From Paralvinella palmiformis (taxonomy: Eukaryota > Annelida > Polychaeta > Terebellida > Alvinellidae), in assembly GCA_025642065.1 (NCBI GenBank), contig JAODUP010001334.1, forward strand, positions 38,370 through 102,369: a stretch of 64,000 nucleotides of DNA, in the 5' to 3' direction. Numbering within the stretch: the stretch's first letter is position 1; every line of letters begins with the position of its first letter. Of the stretch, positions 1-12,476 are shown one piece after another. The notes below the pieces were generated by a model. That model made no database searches and had not been told where the DNA came from. It saw only the letters and a list, made by a program, of their open reading frames with translations. The translations under genes and the position numbers were made by a program.

Positions 1-48
1 TGTGTTAGTGAGATATATTTACAGTGTAATGTGGTTTTAATATTTCAC

Positions 49-131
49 CTGAAATGTCACTTTTATCATACCAGTCTCATTATCATTAGCAGGTAATCGT
101 GTGACTGACGTTAATACTGGATTTGCTGGAT
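49..131 (-). CDS. exon 8: start of a second FN3 domain
   Basis: An 83-base exon (phase 1 in, phase 0 out) after a TTTATTTCCCAG acceptor. It encodes NPANPVLTSVTRLPAND and ends in KVTFQ, resembling strands A-B of an FN3 domain. The donor is CAG then GTGAAA. The rest of the domain must lie left of the window. Confidence 0.5.
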
Positions 132-298
132 CTGGGAAATAAAAACAATTGTACGTTAAACATGAAACATACAATTACTTCCATCAAAGAATGTTTATTT
201 GTATTTTATAACACTGCCATGTTAGATGAGCATCTCTCTCTCTCTCTCTCTCTCTCCAACTAGCTCTCTCTCTCTCTCTCTCTTTCGCACACACTCAC

Positions 299-329
<31 letters not shown>

Positions 330-1377
330 TCACACACACACACACACACACACATTATTTTCACCTAGTCTCCTCAAACTCACAAGTTGTTTCATTCTTC
401 ACTTACTTGTACATTTTGTTTGACCCGTTACCGTCTCGTATGGTGAACCATAATCTTTCTTATCACTCCATTCTCTATAAGGATAAATAATGACGTCATA
501 CCACGTGTTAGCCACAAGATCTTTAATCGTGATCTTGTTTGTAGAGGATCCTACTTGATGTCGTACAATATTCACCACTTCTTTGACAAATTGTGTGTCA
601 TTTGATATTTTATGTCTGATCTCATATCCATAAAACCTGCCAATGTCCTTATCTACAGTTATTTGTACCCACACCAATGTTAAAGATGTATCATCACCGG
701 TCAAGATAGATAATGATTTGTTTGTGCCTTGTGGTGCATCTGTAATTAAACAATGATATTAATATCGTGAAATGTCATATATAATTCCTGGATTACTTTA
801 ATTAAATCTTTGGCATCTAGTTTTCGATCCTTCCCTCACCAATACTTACTGATAAAAGTTTGACATAGATCAGTAGCCCACCATTGTTGACATCCTAATG
901 GACACGCTCCACTGATCTTGTTACATACTATATTATTTCTACATTTACCACACTTCTGTTGACAATTAGTACCATATATTCCTTCTTCACAAACTGAAGA
1001 TTAACCATAAATTACCTATGCATTTAGTCATTTAGATATATGGTATTTTTTATGAAAATAAGAAATGGAATGTGGTTATGTCCAATGTTTTTACAAGTAG
1101 ATTAAATAGGCCGAATGCCTGCACAAGATAATGAGAAGAAGTGAGAGATGAGACACCATTCAGGCATAGCCTGATCAGGGTTTGAATTCAGATACTAAAG
1201 AACTGTGGCATAATGCACTACCAGTTTAGCAACAAATAAGCTCAATAGTAGCAGAAGTAGTAGTAGTGCTAGTAGTAGTAGTTGTTGCATAGAAATAGCA
1301 GAAACAGAATTGGTACTTGAGATAATAGTAGTTGCAGTCACTATTGCTAGATACCCTCTCTTTTTAGGAAATATAAC

Positions 1378-1411
<34 letters not shown>

Positions 1412-2770
1412 GTGTGAGTGTGTGATTTTGTGTGTGTATGTTTGTGTGTGTATATGTGTGTGTGCGCATGTGTAAGCATGTAGTGGTATGTAGTAGCCGT
1501 AGTGCTAGTAGTAGTAGTTGTAGCAGAGAAGTAGCATAAAAAGAATTAGTGGTTGAGATAATAGTAGTTGCAGTCGTTGCAGTTGTTAGATACCCTCTCT
1601 TTTATGAAATATTACTATTATATATATGTAGACTAGGAATAAAGTTTTGAATATCCTAAAATCCTGCTTAAATGAAACATTTTGAGCACTCTATAATAAC
1701 ATTCGTGGTATTTTTCATAGTATTGTGTCATTTTATATTGTCAATTCATTGTGCTCAATAATATTGAATATAATTTTATCTTAACAATACTGGTTTATTT
1801 TTTTGTATTGCCAATTCTTTGAACCTGTGAGAAATACTAAAAAAAACAATTATTTTATTCCAGTATACGTATGTACTGGTACTGATCCGGGTTTCCATCC
1901 AGCACTAGGGGCTCGGATTTCCCTCCGCGGTCTGCCTCTACTCTATGCGGTACACACTCATTGAGTAGAGACTCGTGAGCTTGTCTGATCACTTGAACAC
2001 GACCATCTTGACGATACAGCATAATCTGGATTCGTCACTGAAAACAACGTGTTGCCACCCCATCACACCAGTTCAATTGCCCACGTGCCCACATAAACCG
2101 CGCTTGTCGGTGTCTTTTTCTGCTGTAGGGGCTTTCTCACAGGTGGTCTTCTCAAATAACCAGCGTTCAAAAGTCGATAATTCACGAGTCGAGTTGCCAG
2201 AGGAACATTGGTGAAAAGGATCCAGTCGGCACGGAGCTGAGATGAAGTTTTTGCTCGGCTATTACGGCACAATCGGAGCAGATATCGGTCACGTCTAGCT
2301 GTGCTTTCATTGGGACAGCCAGATCCAGTTTTCCAATGACGCTTCAGGATCTTAGAGATCAGTCATTAGGTGATCTGGAACACTTGGGCAATGTCCTTCT
2401 GGCTAGACTCGGCCTGGCGTATACCAACGATCCTGTTGCACAAATCTGCACTCAATTGGCGGCTCAAGGTTGTTAATTATCTCATATGAAGTTGAGAAAG
2501 TATTTGTTAAAACGAAGAGGATTTTCACTTACATAGCTCACAAGCGGTCTCAAATGGATTGGCAACCAAACAAAAGGACGCTCATTAAATGGTTAATTGC
2601 AATCACCGCATCAGTCGTACCACATCGAAATACTGATAGTAGACATATTTGAGTTTATTCTGCATGTTTATGCTGATTACTCATGAAATATGCCTTGCAT
2701 TGGCTGGATTACCAGACAACAAATTCAAAAACTAAAAACTGGGCGATATATTCCAAACTTTTTTCTTAGA

Positions 2771-2839
<69 letters not shown>

Positions 2840-2857
2840 TATGTAAGTATATATATA

Positions 2858-2888
<31 letters not shown>

Positions 2889-3826
2889 CAACCTTCTTTA
2901 CAATCGGGCTTATAACTTCCACTACAGGTTTTGCAGCCTGTAACATCGCTACAATCACCAATATAAGGACATCTACTACAGTCTGTAAAGAAAAAGGTAA
3001 AATATAATAAATACATTGTTTACTATAAAAAATAGAATTTGATCCATTGTAAAAATAATTATCACAGAATAATTTATTATTATATTTTTGTTTATAGATT
3101 TGGCCTGCCAATTTATATCTTTATATGTCTAGTTATCTAATTAGTCATCAATATATCTTATCATCTAGCCAGTCATCAATCTATCAGCATCTTCTTTTAA
3201 TTCACAAATAAATATCAAATCTTTAAAACAAAGAGTGATGTTATCAACATTATCCTCATTTATAAATGATATATTTTTATTTATTTGTAACTTTTCTCGT
3301 CTGATCGATAACTACTGGTAAGGGCAGGTATCATTATAACTATCGGAATGTGCAGTTATCTTTACAGCTACCGGTATATCTAGGAATCCACACATATTTG
3401 AATTGAAGTAATACATTTTGTCCTAATATATTTGTTATTGAAATGAAATGATGTTGATGACTTGTCAAATATATCCTATATCAGTATGTATGCTAACTAA
3501 AAGGTAGTGATTTATTACTAGGTAACCAGGTGAACATAGTCTTTTCCTCACTTTTCGTATCGTCCTCGGTAGTATGTCCCAGGTGAGACAAGTGCTGGGT
3601 TAAATAAAACACTGTTTTAGTCTTTATTGCTCTAACTACCAAATCTTTATAATAGCCATTTAAGTGCACAGTCTTCATAGTAATTTGCAATTTATGACAA
3701 ACTTGTATGACCTATTATAGCTTTACTAATGATAGGTTAGCTCTTAATACACATGTACCATAATTAATTCTGCTATATCAATAAAAAACACAACAATATA
3801 TTTTGTATTCATCTAATTTGATACAG

Positions 3827-3869
<43 letters not shown>

Positions 3870-5515
3870 CATACATAGGTATAAGTGACTTCCATATTTG
3901 CGCTATACCATATGAAGAACATATTATTATTTTACATGTGTTATTCAATATTCATACCTATCTTTTTATAACCGATGACTATCACTTCACACAATGTTGC
4001 TCGATGAGGTTCATAACCTTCAGATAACCTTGAGAAGTAGACATATCTACCTATTGTGTTGTCAGGACAACTTATAGTATATGTTGGTGGAGGTATACTG
4101 TCACTGTTAGCCTTAATACATACAACACCTGGATCACTTGCTGGATCTGTATTACTCACTCGAATTAGGAAATGGTTACGATACTTTTCTATACCACCAC
4201 CTTCTGAAAATAAAATAACAGTTTTAATCATTGATTTCTCATAAAAAGTCACCGTTCTCACCATATTTTCTGTAATATTCAATATGAACTTACTGGGCAC
4301 TTTAGGGAAGTGTATAGTAATGTTTAGAACTCGACATTGATAACCAAGATCTACACCCCATTGTGCCAGTGTGTCTTTAAATGTGCTGATATCCGTACAG
4401 CTGGGCTCCAGAAGGCCATCAACGGCATTATTAGGATCATCACGAAGAATATCTTGACTATTACCGTAGTGTTTAGCTGTTTTCTTAAACGCCAAATTTC
4501 CTACAATAAGAACAGAAAATAATGTGAATTTTATTTTTCCTTTAACGAAATGACATAATAATACGCATAAAGCCCGAGCTTGTTTGATACACGGAAATCA
4601 AACTAGCTGTTCGTCTCCTTCGTCATAAAACGAACTATCTGTGGCCCAATGGAAAGTTATGACAAACATTTGGCAGTATCCTCGAAGCCAAATGGGTTGC
4701 TATTATATATAAAACACAGAGCAGTCATATTCGGCTAAAGCAAGAACAGATTTTCGGAGAGTTGGTTCAGTAAATTTAACTAGAACATGAATTTTAAACG
4801 TACTCTAAAAGGGCATATTCTAAAGAAACCAATAATTTTAGATTGATTATATTTTAAGTATTATCAAATCACAGCCTTAGCATATATGAATTATTATTTA
4901 GTTACTGTTAGCTTTATTATTCATCGCTATTTGGTCAGCCTCTAAACTAATCATTTATACGAATTATTCTTAAAGGTTTATGATCAACTAAACGGTTCGT
5001 ATTTACTTGTGGATCTTTAGTTCCCTACTTCGTACAATTTTCTAAGCGAAGGAGAAATGGTTGTTTTATTTTCAAACCATGTTTCATGACAAGCGGCAAT
5101 TTCCTCTTAATACCAATTCTCTTCTTCCTAGTGATTTATAAAACTGACCGATCTGACATGCAGGTCCCATCCATTTATATCCCAGAATATCGGAAGCACA
5201 ACCTCCAGGACACGTTACTTCTTCATCGTTACATTGTCCGCTCTGGTCACAGTGACACTTGAAGAAACAGTAATCAGAATTACCGAACAGACATCTACCT
5301 GTTAGTTAGGAAAGAGAAATTACGGCAGCTTTTTAAATTAAAACGAGACGATCTGTACCAAATATTAATGACAACATGTTTTTTTTTGCTACGAAGCATA
5401 CAGTAGGTGCGAAGTCAAAACAAACAGAATATTACGTAGAAAGTTACTGACCCGTACAGTGTAGAGGTAGGCTGTATACAACAGCCACCCAAACTACAAA
5501 CTTTAAGTCCAACAT
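49..5515 (-). CDS. FTP-lectin / EGF-like / fibronectin III receptor, 5' part of a multi-exon gene
   Basis: Eight exons fit one reading frame on the minus strand: 5452-5515, 5149-5298, 4294-4500, 3958-4203, 2893-2982, 850-993, 407-739 and 49-131. Every junction has GT-AG ends, and all seven introns are phase 1, so each internal exon is symmetric and codons rejoin cleanly. The product would be a signal peptide, a Cys-rich EGF-like unit, a fucolectin-tachylectin-4-pentraxin-1 lectin domain, two further EGF-like units, one full FN3 domain and the start of a second. Lectin, EGF and FN3 ectodomains of this kind are known in mollusc receptor proteins, including receptor phosphatases. No membrane segment or cytoplasmic domain lies in the window because the gene continues past base 1. 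Function is inferred to be extracellular ligand binding at the cell surface, perhaps to sugars. Further exons in the TA-rich introns could have been missed. Confidence 0.72.
233..353. repeat. composite (CT)n-(CA)n microsatellite
   Basis: Two CT runs followed by a nearly continuous CA run, in the intron between FN3 exons 7 and 8. Its open frames, read as Leu-Ser or His-Thr repeats, are artefacts. Confidence 0.95.
407..739 (-). CDS. exon 7: fibronectin type III domain
   Basis: A 333-base phase 1-1 exon encoding about 110 residues. It contains LTLVWVQI (strand B Trp), YGYEIRHKI (strand C Tyr), ITIKDLVANTWYDVIIYPY (strands E-F with the Tyr corner) and a GSPYETVTGQT end, which together define an FN3 domain. 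The acceptor is TTTAATTACAG and the donor GTAAGTG. Confidence 0.75.
850..993 (-). CDS. exon 6: EGF-like domain
   Basis: This 144-base phase 1-1 exon encodes VCEEGIYGTNCQQKCGKC, then a CNKISGACPLGC segment and a W-rich end, the classic C-x-x-G-x-Y-G-x-x-C pattern of multiple-EGF (MEGF/Tie-like) proteins. The acceptor ends CTTCAG and the donor is GTAAGT. Confidence 0.68.
1105..1225 (-). mobile_element. tRNA-derived SINE copy
   Basis: Read on the minus strand, it has an A-box-like CTGGTAGTGCA, then a B-box-like GAATTCAAACCC about 40 bases later, then a tail with GGTGTCTCATCTCTCACTTC and CATTATCTT. The part from the B box onward aligns with the plus-strand copy at 54.28-54.40 kb, so this is a family rather than a chance match. 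It lies in the intron between exons 6 and 5. Confidence 0.5.
1245..1630. repeat. two diverged copies of a ~140-base GTAGTA-rich segment
   Basis: The segment around 1245-1385 recurs at about 1490-1630 with an offset near 236 bases. Both hold GAGATAATAGTAGTTGCAGT and TAGATACCCTCTCTTTT and end at a short TATATA run. A (TA)14 and a TG-rich stretch separate them. Confidence 0.7.
1862..2471 (-). pseudogene. Tc1-like transposase relic
   Basis: Minus-strand translation gives, in order, LSRQLSADLCNRIVGIRQAE and a DIAQVFQI helix-turn-helix, then GCPNESTARRDRYLLRLC, VNYRLLNAGYLRRPP, WQHVVFSDESRLCC and VLDGNPDQYQYI. These match the DNA-binding and first catalytic regions of Tc1/mariner transposases; the Asp of SDES would be the first catalytic acidic residue. 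Stop codons break the frame after QVFQIT and after KMVVFK. The sequence ends before the second Asp block and the Glu, so the element is dead and 3'-truncated. It sits in an intron of the FTP receptor gene in the same orientation. Terminal inverted repeats were not found. Confidence 0.72.
2773..2888. repeat. (TA)n-(TG)n-(TA)n composite microsatellite
   Basis: Dinucleotide arrays directly abut the weak donor of exon 5 at 2891-2892. Confidence 0.95.
2893..2982 (-). CDS. exon 5: short Cys-rich EGF-like segment
   Basis: This 90-base phase 1-1 exon encodes DCSRCPYIGDCSD and then GCKTC and a DCKEG end. It has a good TTTCTTTACAG acceptor but a weak GTTGAT donor right beside a TA array. The phase match with both neighbours is the main support. 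Confidence 0.5.
2983..3957. other. intron 4 of the FTP receptor
   Basis: AT-rich intron with a (TA)n array at about 3827-3866. No further exon, RNA or mobile-element signal was recognised. Confidence 0.5.
3958..4500 (-). CDS. exons 3-4: fucolectin-type (FTP, F5/8C-like) lectin domain
   Basis: Exons 4294-4500 and 3958-4203 are separated by a 90-base intron (GTAAGT donor, TTTTCAG acceptor). Together they encode about 150 residues with the hallmarks of the fold: an NLAFKKTA start, NNAVDG, a C-T-D motif, W-G-VDLG, a run of alternating hydrophobics ending ITIHFPKVP, ISC, GRYVYF and the closing LCEVIVIGY. This family binds fucose or other sugars through a His/Arg/Arg pocket, but I did not assign the binding residues. 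The intron happens to be open, so the two exons can look like one ORF; the splice sites and the duplicate copy argue for splicing. Confidence 0.72.
5149..5298 (-). CDS. exon 2: N-terminal Cys-rich EGF-like unit
   Basis: This 150-base phase 1-1 exon begins GRCLFGNSDYC, continues FKCHC, and later has CPGGC followed by a W-x-GPAC ending. The cysteine spacing is that of the short EGF-like units that precede FTP lectin domains in mollusc receptors. It is flanked by an AG acceptor and a GTCAGT donor. The exon is absent from the duplicate gene at 42 kb. Confidence 0.65.
5452..5515 (-). CDS. exon 1: start codon and signal peptide
   Basis: The exon opens at ATG 5515-5513 and encodes about 21 residues beginning MLDLKFVVWVAVVYS, a short hydrophobic stretch typical of a cleaved signal peptide. 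It ends at a GTCAGT donor in phase 1 and joins the next exon to make a Gly codon. The same start is preserved in the duplicate at 42440, which supports it as the true start. Confidence 0.65.
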
Positions 5516-5539
5516 ACGGTAATAATGATATACGTTTGT

Positions 5540-5800
5540 CACTAATTAGTCCAATCAGAATCTGTAAGACAAAAGTTGTTTACTTCTAAGACATATAGTA
5601 CTTGATAATGTCAATTATCAGTAAACTATTCATTACTTACTGTCTTTTTCAGCACTAATATCACATCTAGCACAAACTTTCAAACAACACTAAATGTCTG
5701 CCTGGTATGACTGGGACATAACACACTTGCTTACGTCATGCTTCAGTAATTCAGGCCTGCATACACAGTAGCGAACCCTCATACATCGCGCAGTCCGCTT
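5540..5800 (-). promoter_or_regulatory. conserved 5' flank of the FTP receptor, possible promoter
   Basis: The block just upstream of the start exon keeps recognisable identity with 42470-42665 upstream of the duplicate, including TCATGCTTCAGTAATT and a CTAAAT/TGTCTGCC stretch. No convincing TATA box or initiator was identified, so the promoter call is inference from position and similarity only. Confidence 0.3.
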
Positions 5801-5847
5801 TAGTCTAAATAATATCTTATATATATTTATTTTCAAATCTGTAAGCA

Positions 5848-5850
<3 letters not shown>

Positions 5851-5887
<37 letters not shown>
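5851..5887. repeat. (TA)n microsatellite
   Basis: Pure TA run, absent from the duplicate flank at 42.66 kb, so it arose or was lost after duplication. Confidence 0.9.
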
Positions 5888-5893
<6 letters not shown>

Positions 5894-5995
5894 GTAATTA
5901 ACGCATCATTTGTTTATTAATAGTCCATTACCAAACCTTCATGTTAATGACATTATTAAATATGTTCTACTTCATTATTGTTGTAGATTAACCAC

Positions 5996-6095
5996 TGATC
6001 GTTCTGATGACCCAGTCGTTAAAGCACTGCGTTGCAAATGTCTAGGTTTTGATTTCGGAACCGGCTCATATCTGTGTTTTATGGGATTTAGTTTT
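5996..6095 (+). mobile_element. tRNA-like SINE relic
   Basis: CCAGTCGTTAAAGCACTGCG resembles a tRNA D-arm/A box, and GGTTTTGATTTCGG lies where a B box would be (GGTTCGATTCC in a tRNA). The spacing is tRNA-like but the B box is mutated and no cloverleaf closes, so this is a tRNA-derived relic and not a tRNA gene. A copy at 42757-42840 shows it predates the segmental duplication. Confidence 0.42.
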
Positions 6096-7429
6096 GTATA
6101 AAACACTGACAATGATAATAACGAAAACAAATACCACTTCCAGATCCATATGATTCATCAGGGTTATATGGTTAGGGTCTTGTTGATTCGTTGTACCAAA
6201 GCTCAAAAATCGTACAACTATAATTGGGATTATTTTTATTATGTCAGGTTACATATAAGTCAACTTAGGTGACCTTTGTGATAAGTAAATATGGTCTAGT
6301 GCCAAATTATAGTTTAATGCCTACAAATATATATTAATACCAGCAAAAATAATGATAACTTACTTAGAGGAGTATTTGGTTAATTCTGGACTGGACTGTT
6401 AGACAAAAGACGTAGAAGACTGAATGCTAGAACTTATCGCCACACCACACATTGTTAATTTATATAACGCCGAATTTGTTATCTACCTTTATTTCAGCTC
6501 AAATTCATACACCCCCCTTACACTCATTACTTAGCAATTTGGGGAATTTCTGTATTGGAACTAGTAGTGCAGTTCGCCAAAGCTTACTACAATTCCGGTT
6601 AAAACTGGTATGTCTGAAGGAAGTTGCACTGTTCATTTCACCTCATTATGTTTAGAAATTATAACATGGCCATCAATTGACTTTTACCCTAAAAACTTTT
6701 ACATTCCCCTTGTTTGTTTCTGCTTAACCAAGCGAGACGGAGACTATCCGAGTTTCAAAAGGTGACGCATTCATCCGGTGACAGATAAATGCAGTTGGTC
6801 ATAACGTTCCCAGACTTGGTTATTGTTGTGGAGTTTGGCTCGTATCACATTAAAATGTTCACGTTTTTAACCGTTAATAGTAGACTCCTAGCTGTCGTTA
6901 TGATTTGACTATGGCTATGGTCCATATGCGGAATGATGGGAGTCCTAAGTAACAACATACCAAGCTATCCACTCATAGCGTGAGCTATTAAAATACTGCA
7001 ATTGTCAACAAAAGTATAATAATAATAATAATAATAATAATTCAGGCATTTGATATAATGTGGTTAAGCCAAAAAATATAATAATTGTTTTATCATCATT
7101 ATCAGTAAATTGGGTCACCCATAGCTACATATTAGCAATGCAATTTTCTACACTATCCAAGGAAGAAGATACATTATATGCTACAAATTGTACAAATATT
7201 ATATACATAATTAAATTAAAGCAAATTAGTTACAATGCCGAAATACTCTTACGTAATATAAAAAAAACACATTTGCAATGAATAAAGAATTAGAGGAATA
7301 TATTTAGATAAGCCGTCAATCCCCTTATATATGAAACGCATATGTGAACATAGATATATAATAATAATAATAATAATATTACTAGTCGAAATTGCAATTA
7401 TTTTACATAACTTGACTACCTCAAATCGG

Positions 7430-7600
7430 GGTCAGTCATATGGTCTGTAACTTACTGCTACACCACGAGAACTAATTCTAAACGAGATTCGAACCTCCGA
7501 CTTCCCGCACAGTATGACCACGAGTAAGGAATCTCAGTCTCTAGTCCATGAGGTGATAGAGGCCGTATAGCATTATACTCTCAGAGTAGCATCGTATTTC
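7430..7600 (-). mobile_element. possible tRNA-derived SINE relic
   Basis: On the minus strand, CATGGACTAGAGACTGAGAT is followed about 45 bases later by GGAGGTTCGAATCTCG, an intact B-box consensus. The duplicated locus near 43.3-43.47 kb has a different stretch of about 75 bases where the B box lies here. The element type is uncertain. Confidence 0.35.
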
Positions 7601-8289
7601 ATCAGCAATAATTGTCAGGTATGTAATATGTTCACTGAATATTTGATCAGTCTGAAACCGTTTCAGGTAACATATTGCGTTATAATGATAATACCATTTT
7701 TAGTTTGTCTTTTATCTTTTATTTAAAATTATAATTATACTAATTATGTTATGTGGGAGCAATAAAATGAAGTTGCTGCCACATACGTAGCTAGGTATCT
7801 TATACTATCCTGTTTGTTATTTATAAATCCTAATACACAACATACGATAATTTCCCATGAATCTTAAGATACTCTTGATATGGAGAAACCGTCCGTAGAT
7901 CAGTCAATATACTGCTGCTAATCATGTCAATAAATGTTTATGGGAAATATAATCAATGACATTTAGCAGTATTTCCATCATTTATATCATCCTTTTTATT
8001 TCTGGTTTTGGAAAAGGATCTATACGTTAAATGATAACATGATAAACGTGAAAACATAAAATCATCTTTGGATGAATAACATAGCAATTTTTGTAATTCT
8101 TGAGTAGAGAGATTGACTGTGTTACTCATACATTATTACTGGCTAAGTTGAGAGCATGTGATATATCTGTATTAATTTGTGGTTAAATTATCAGTTATGT
8201 GACAAATCGTAGATAACATGTTAAAACGTATTTATGCTGACAAGGGCTCAGACTGTTGTTTATTTTGTGTATTTTTATTAAATTGTTCA

Positions 8290-9857
<1,568 letters not shown>

Positions 9858-9869
9858 ACAATACTCATC

Positions 9870-10395
9870 GTAGCAGTATAAAATGTGCTTCTGTCATCTG
9901 TTGAGGAAGACACTAAATACATTGGCATAGGTGTCACCATCAACCAGGCCATATGATCACATAATTTGGTCGAACTGCTGGATGCTGCCGACCAAACCAT
10001 TAGCTATGAATCCGTGCAAGTTGATAGAACACTGGTGTCCAATCTACTGGATTCCAGTACATATTCAGGAAATAAAGGTTTCCGAAGTAGGCTCCAAGCA
10101 ACCAGAGCCAGTCTTTGCATATGAAATGGATCTTGCATCCGAACCAACACGAAATAAGCAAAGCTGAACTACAAGAGTTGGCATTTTTAATTACAGAATC
10201 GAAGCATACATCAGATCAAAACATCCTTGCATGGAGTAATTTCGAACAAGTGTTTGATACTGACAGCAGACTGAAATATGTCAGTAATATATGTCATCTA
10301 CCAATGATTCTGAATATGATACAATATGGAGAGAAAAATACGCTACACACCCACACCATGAATGAGAAACCAGCTGAGAACAATAATGTCTAAAT
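9870..10395 (+). pseudogene. coding-like relic of unknown family
   Basis: One plus-strand frame reads EEDTKYIGIGVTINQAI, stop, SHNLVELLDAADQTISYESV and then LLDSSTYSGN. A different frame stays open for 92 codons at 10115-10393. The composition looks like a decayed ORF and not random AT-rich DNA, possibly from an invertebrate repeat. Stops and frame changes break it. I do not recognise the family with confidence. Confidence 0.22.
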
Positions 10396-10692
10396 ATTTA
10401 GTCACCAACTGACTCTTTCACGTTAACTTGGGCAATATACGTGAATATGATTAATAGAAATGGAATGCGTATAGCAACGAAAATAGTACACATATACTAG
10501 GGATTTATCAGTATCGAAGTATCTTACTATTGTTAAACATGCTCGTTATATTGTTCTAAGCACTTACTTAATTATGTTTCATATTGCTATTAGTAATAGT
10601 GTGTTGCATACTAGAAACATTACTGCAACAATACTTGCAATATTGAACTTACTAGTGTAAATTAATCACTGGATATGCTGATAATAATTTAT

Positions 10693-10759
<67 letters not shown>

Positions 10760-11640
10760 TAAATATCCTATTTTAGAGAGAAATATATAACTAATTTACG
10801 ATTTATAATTAATCTGATCAAGAAAATGTTTCCGGTAGATTCAGTATTTCCGTGACTATATTATAAGATCATTGAAATATATTTCTATGTATCCAGGATG
10901 CAAATATATGATCATATATTTAACTACCGTAATATATATGACGTCCATTTTGAAATCCTAGTTGGGGTATTTAAAAGTGTAATGCTAGAATGTCAGTATA
11001 GTTTTTCAATTACCCTGGAGGTATATGAATATTTGCATATATCTTGTCAGACCGTACCGCTAGCCATAATCGATTTAAACAATTATCACAAATTCATCCT
11101 CAGAAAACTTCATGTTTAGATTTGCAACAAATACTTTATTTTGGTTGTATACAAATACCATCCATTGTTCTATATTTTTTCAATATTTTACTGAATGAAA
11201 AGAGGCTAATATAATTGTTTACAAATAAAAGCCAAATCAAGCAGGAGTTTGTTTGAAATTAAACGAGATTTGTTGTTTACTGGTCAAAGACACAAAATAT
11301 AATATAATTGTAAGGTGAAATAAGCATAACGTCACATTTCATCAAAACATGTAGCAAATTCAAAACTTCATCCTATGTCCACAATTTAGCTATACAAATA
11401 AATGTAATATCATTTAATACCTCGTTATATGTGTTGTATCGCAAAGTTAAATTTCATAATGATAACTAATTATATAAAAAATAATCTATTAAAGGTGAGA
11501 TTATTTAATAACAATATATATCGTAGGTATGTCTTTTTACCATAAAAAGCATCATTGATATTATCATCAGGGTTCCTATCAAATGAACATTTTACATTTT
11601 AAATAACCGAACTATTTCATATTCATTATTATTTGATTCC
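10396..11640. other. non-coding stretch with a (TA)n array
   Basis: A TA run lies at about 10697-10756. No supportable gene; the 73-codon ORF at 10898-11119 shows no recognisable domain. Confidence 0.5.
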
Positions 11641-11654
11641 TGCTTCTTTTACAG

Positions 11655-11945
11655 ATCGTGCTTCCAGTTGCACTATTTTTTTCCAGTTGTACAGCACCTT
11701 AGCACAGGTTTTAAATCTACTGAAGTTGCTAAACTTATTTTTTAATATGGCTTGAGAACTTGATTTTATTCCTACGTCTGTGCTATCTTTAACACCCAGC
11801 GACCTAACCGGCTATTGAGCTATTTGTAATCTATCTTTCGTATCAACAGTATTATAACAAGTTGTATCCAACTATAATACAATTAGATTCATCTGCAGCT
11901 TTTGATACCATTTATTATTCCGTTCTTCTAGATCGTTCCTCATCA
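11655..11945 (+). pseudogene. LINE reverse transcriptase fragment
   Basis: The frame at about 11877-11938 reads IQLDSSAAFDTIYYSVLLDR, the palm motif A (x-LD-x-S-A-AFDT) of non-LTR reverse transcriptases. Sequence before it is compatible with the finger region but broken by stops. The 3' end stops abruptly at a degenerate repeat. The clade cannot be assigned. Confidence 0.45.
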
Positions 11946-12065
11946 GTCATTCATTCGATCAGTAAGTCAATCAACCAGTCAGCCAATCAGTCTGTCAGTT
12001 AGTCATCCATTCACTCAATAACATATTAACTCAGTAACTCACTCACTCACTAACTCACTAAGAGC
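11938..12065. repeat. degenerate short tandem repeat (CAGT/CATT/CACT)
   Basis: Quasi-periodic TCAGTCATTCATTCGATCAG and TCACTCACTCACTAACTCAC units of four bases and multiples. It directly follows the LINE motif A fragment. Confidence 0.7.
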
Positions 12066-12476
12066 AATAATCCTGCGATTATACTAGACAGGACATAGCA
12101 TAATTAATATTAAACGTTTCACAGAAATTACTTTACTGTATAAATACAGCACCCGAATGACATATATGACTAAATGGTATTTTTCACAGGTTGAGTGGAC
12201 AACGTATCTAGTAGTATTGATTCGGTAACTTTTGTCAGTTTTTCTTCCTCTTTTTATTCGCGGAATTCGATGTAAAATTATTTCTAAAGACATGAAATAT
12301 ATATCTCAGTTATGCTACTTGTTATCTGTGATAATCATCATCGTTATTATTGATGGCGAACTAGACAAATATGGAATTGATTATATAAGAAATTCATAAT
12401 ATTATTTCTCTTATATCTTGGTTATCTGAAAAGTAAATCTTTATCACTTGGTATGATAGGAATTATTGAACAGTGT

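Noticed and set aside
226..423. Ser-Leu / His-Thr repeat ORF
   Set aside because: Translation of CT and CA microsatellites, overlapping the end of a real exon on the other strand.
3941..4495. A single 184-codon lectin ORF without intron
   Set aside because: The apparent continuity crosses a GTAAGT donor and TTTTCAG acceptor; phase agreement with the other exons and the duplicate gene favours two exons with a 90-base open intron.
6001..6090. Functional tRNA gene
   Set aside because: B box is mutated and no acceptor stem or anticodon arm closes; treated as a SINE-type relic.
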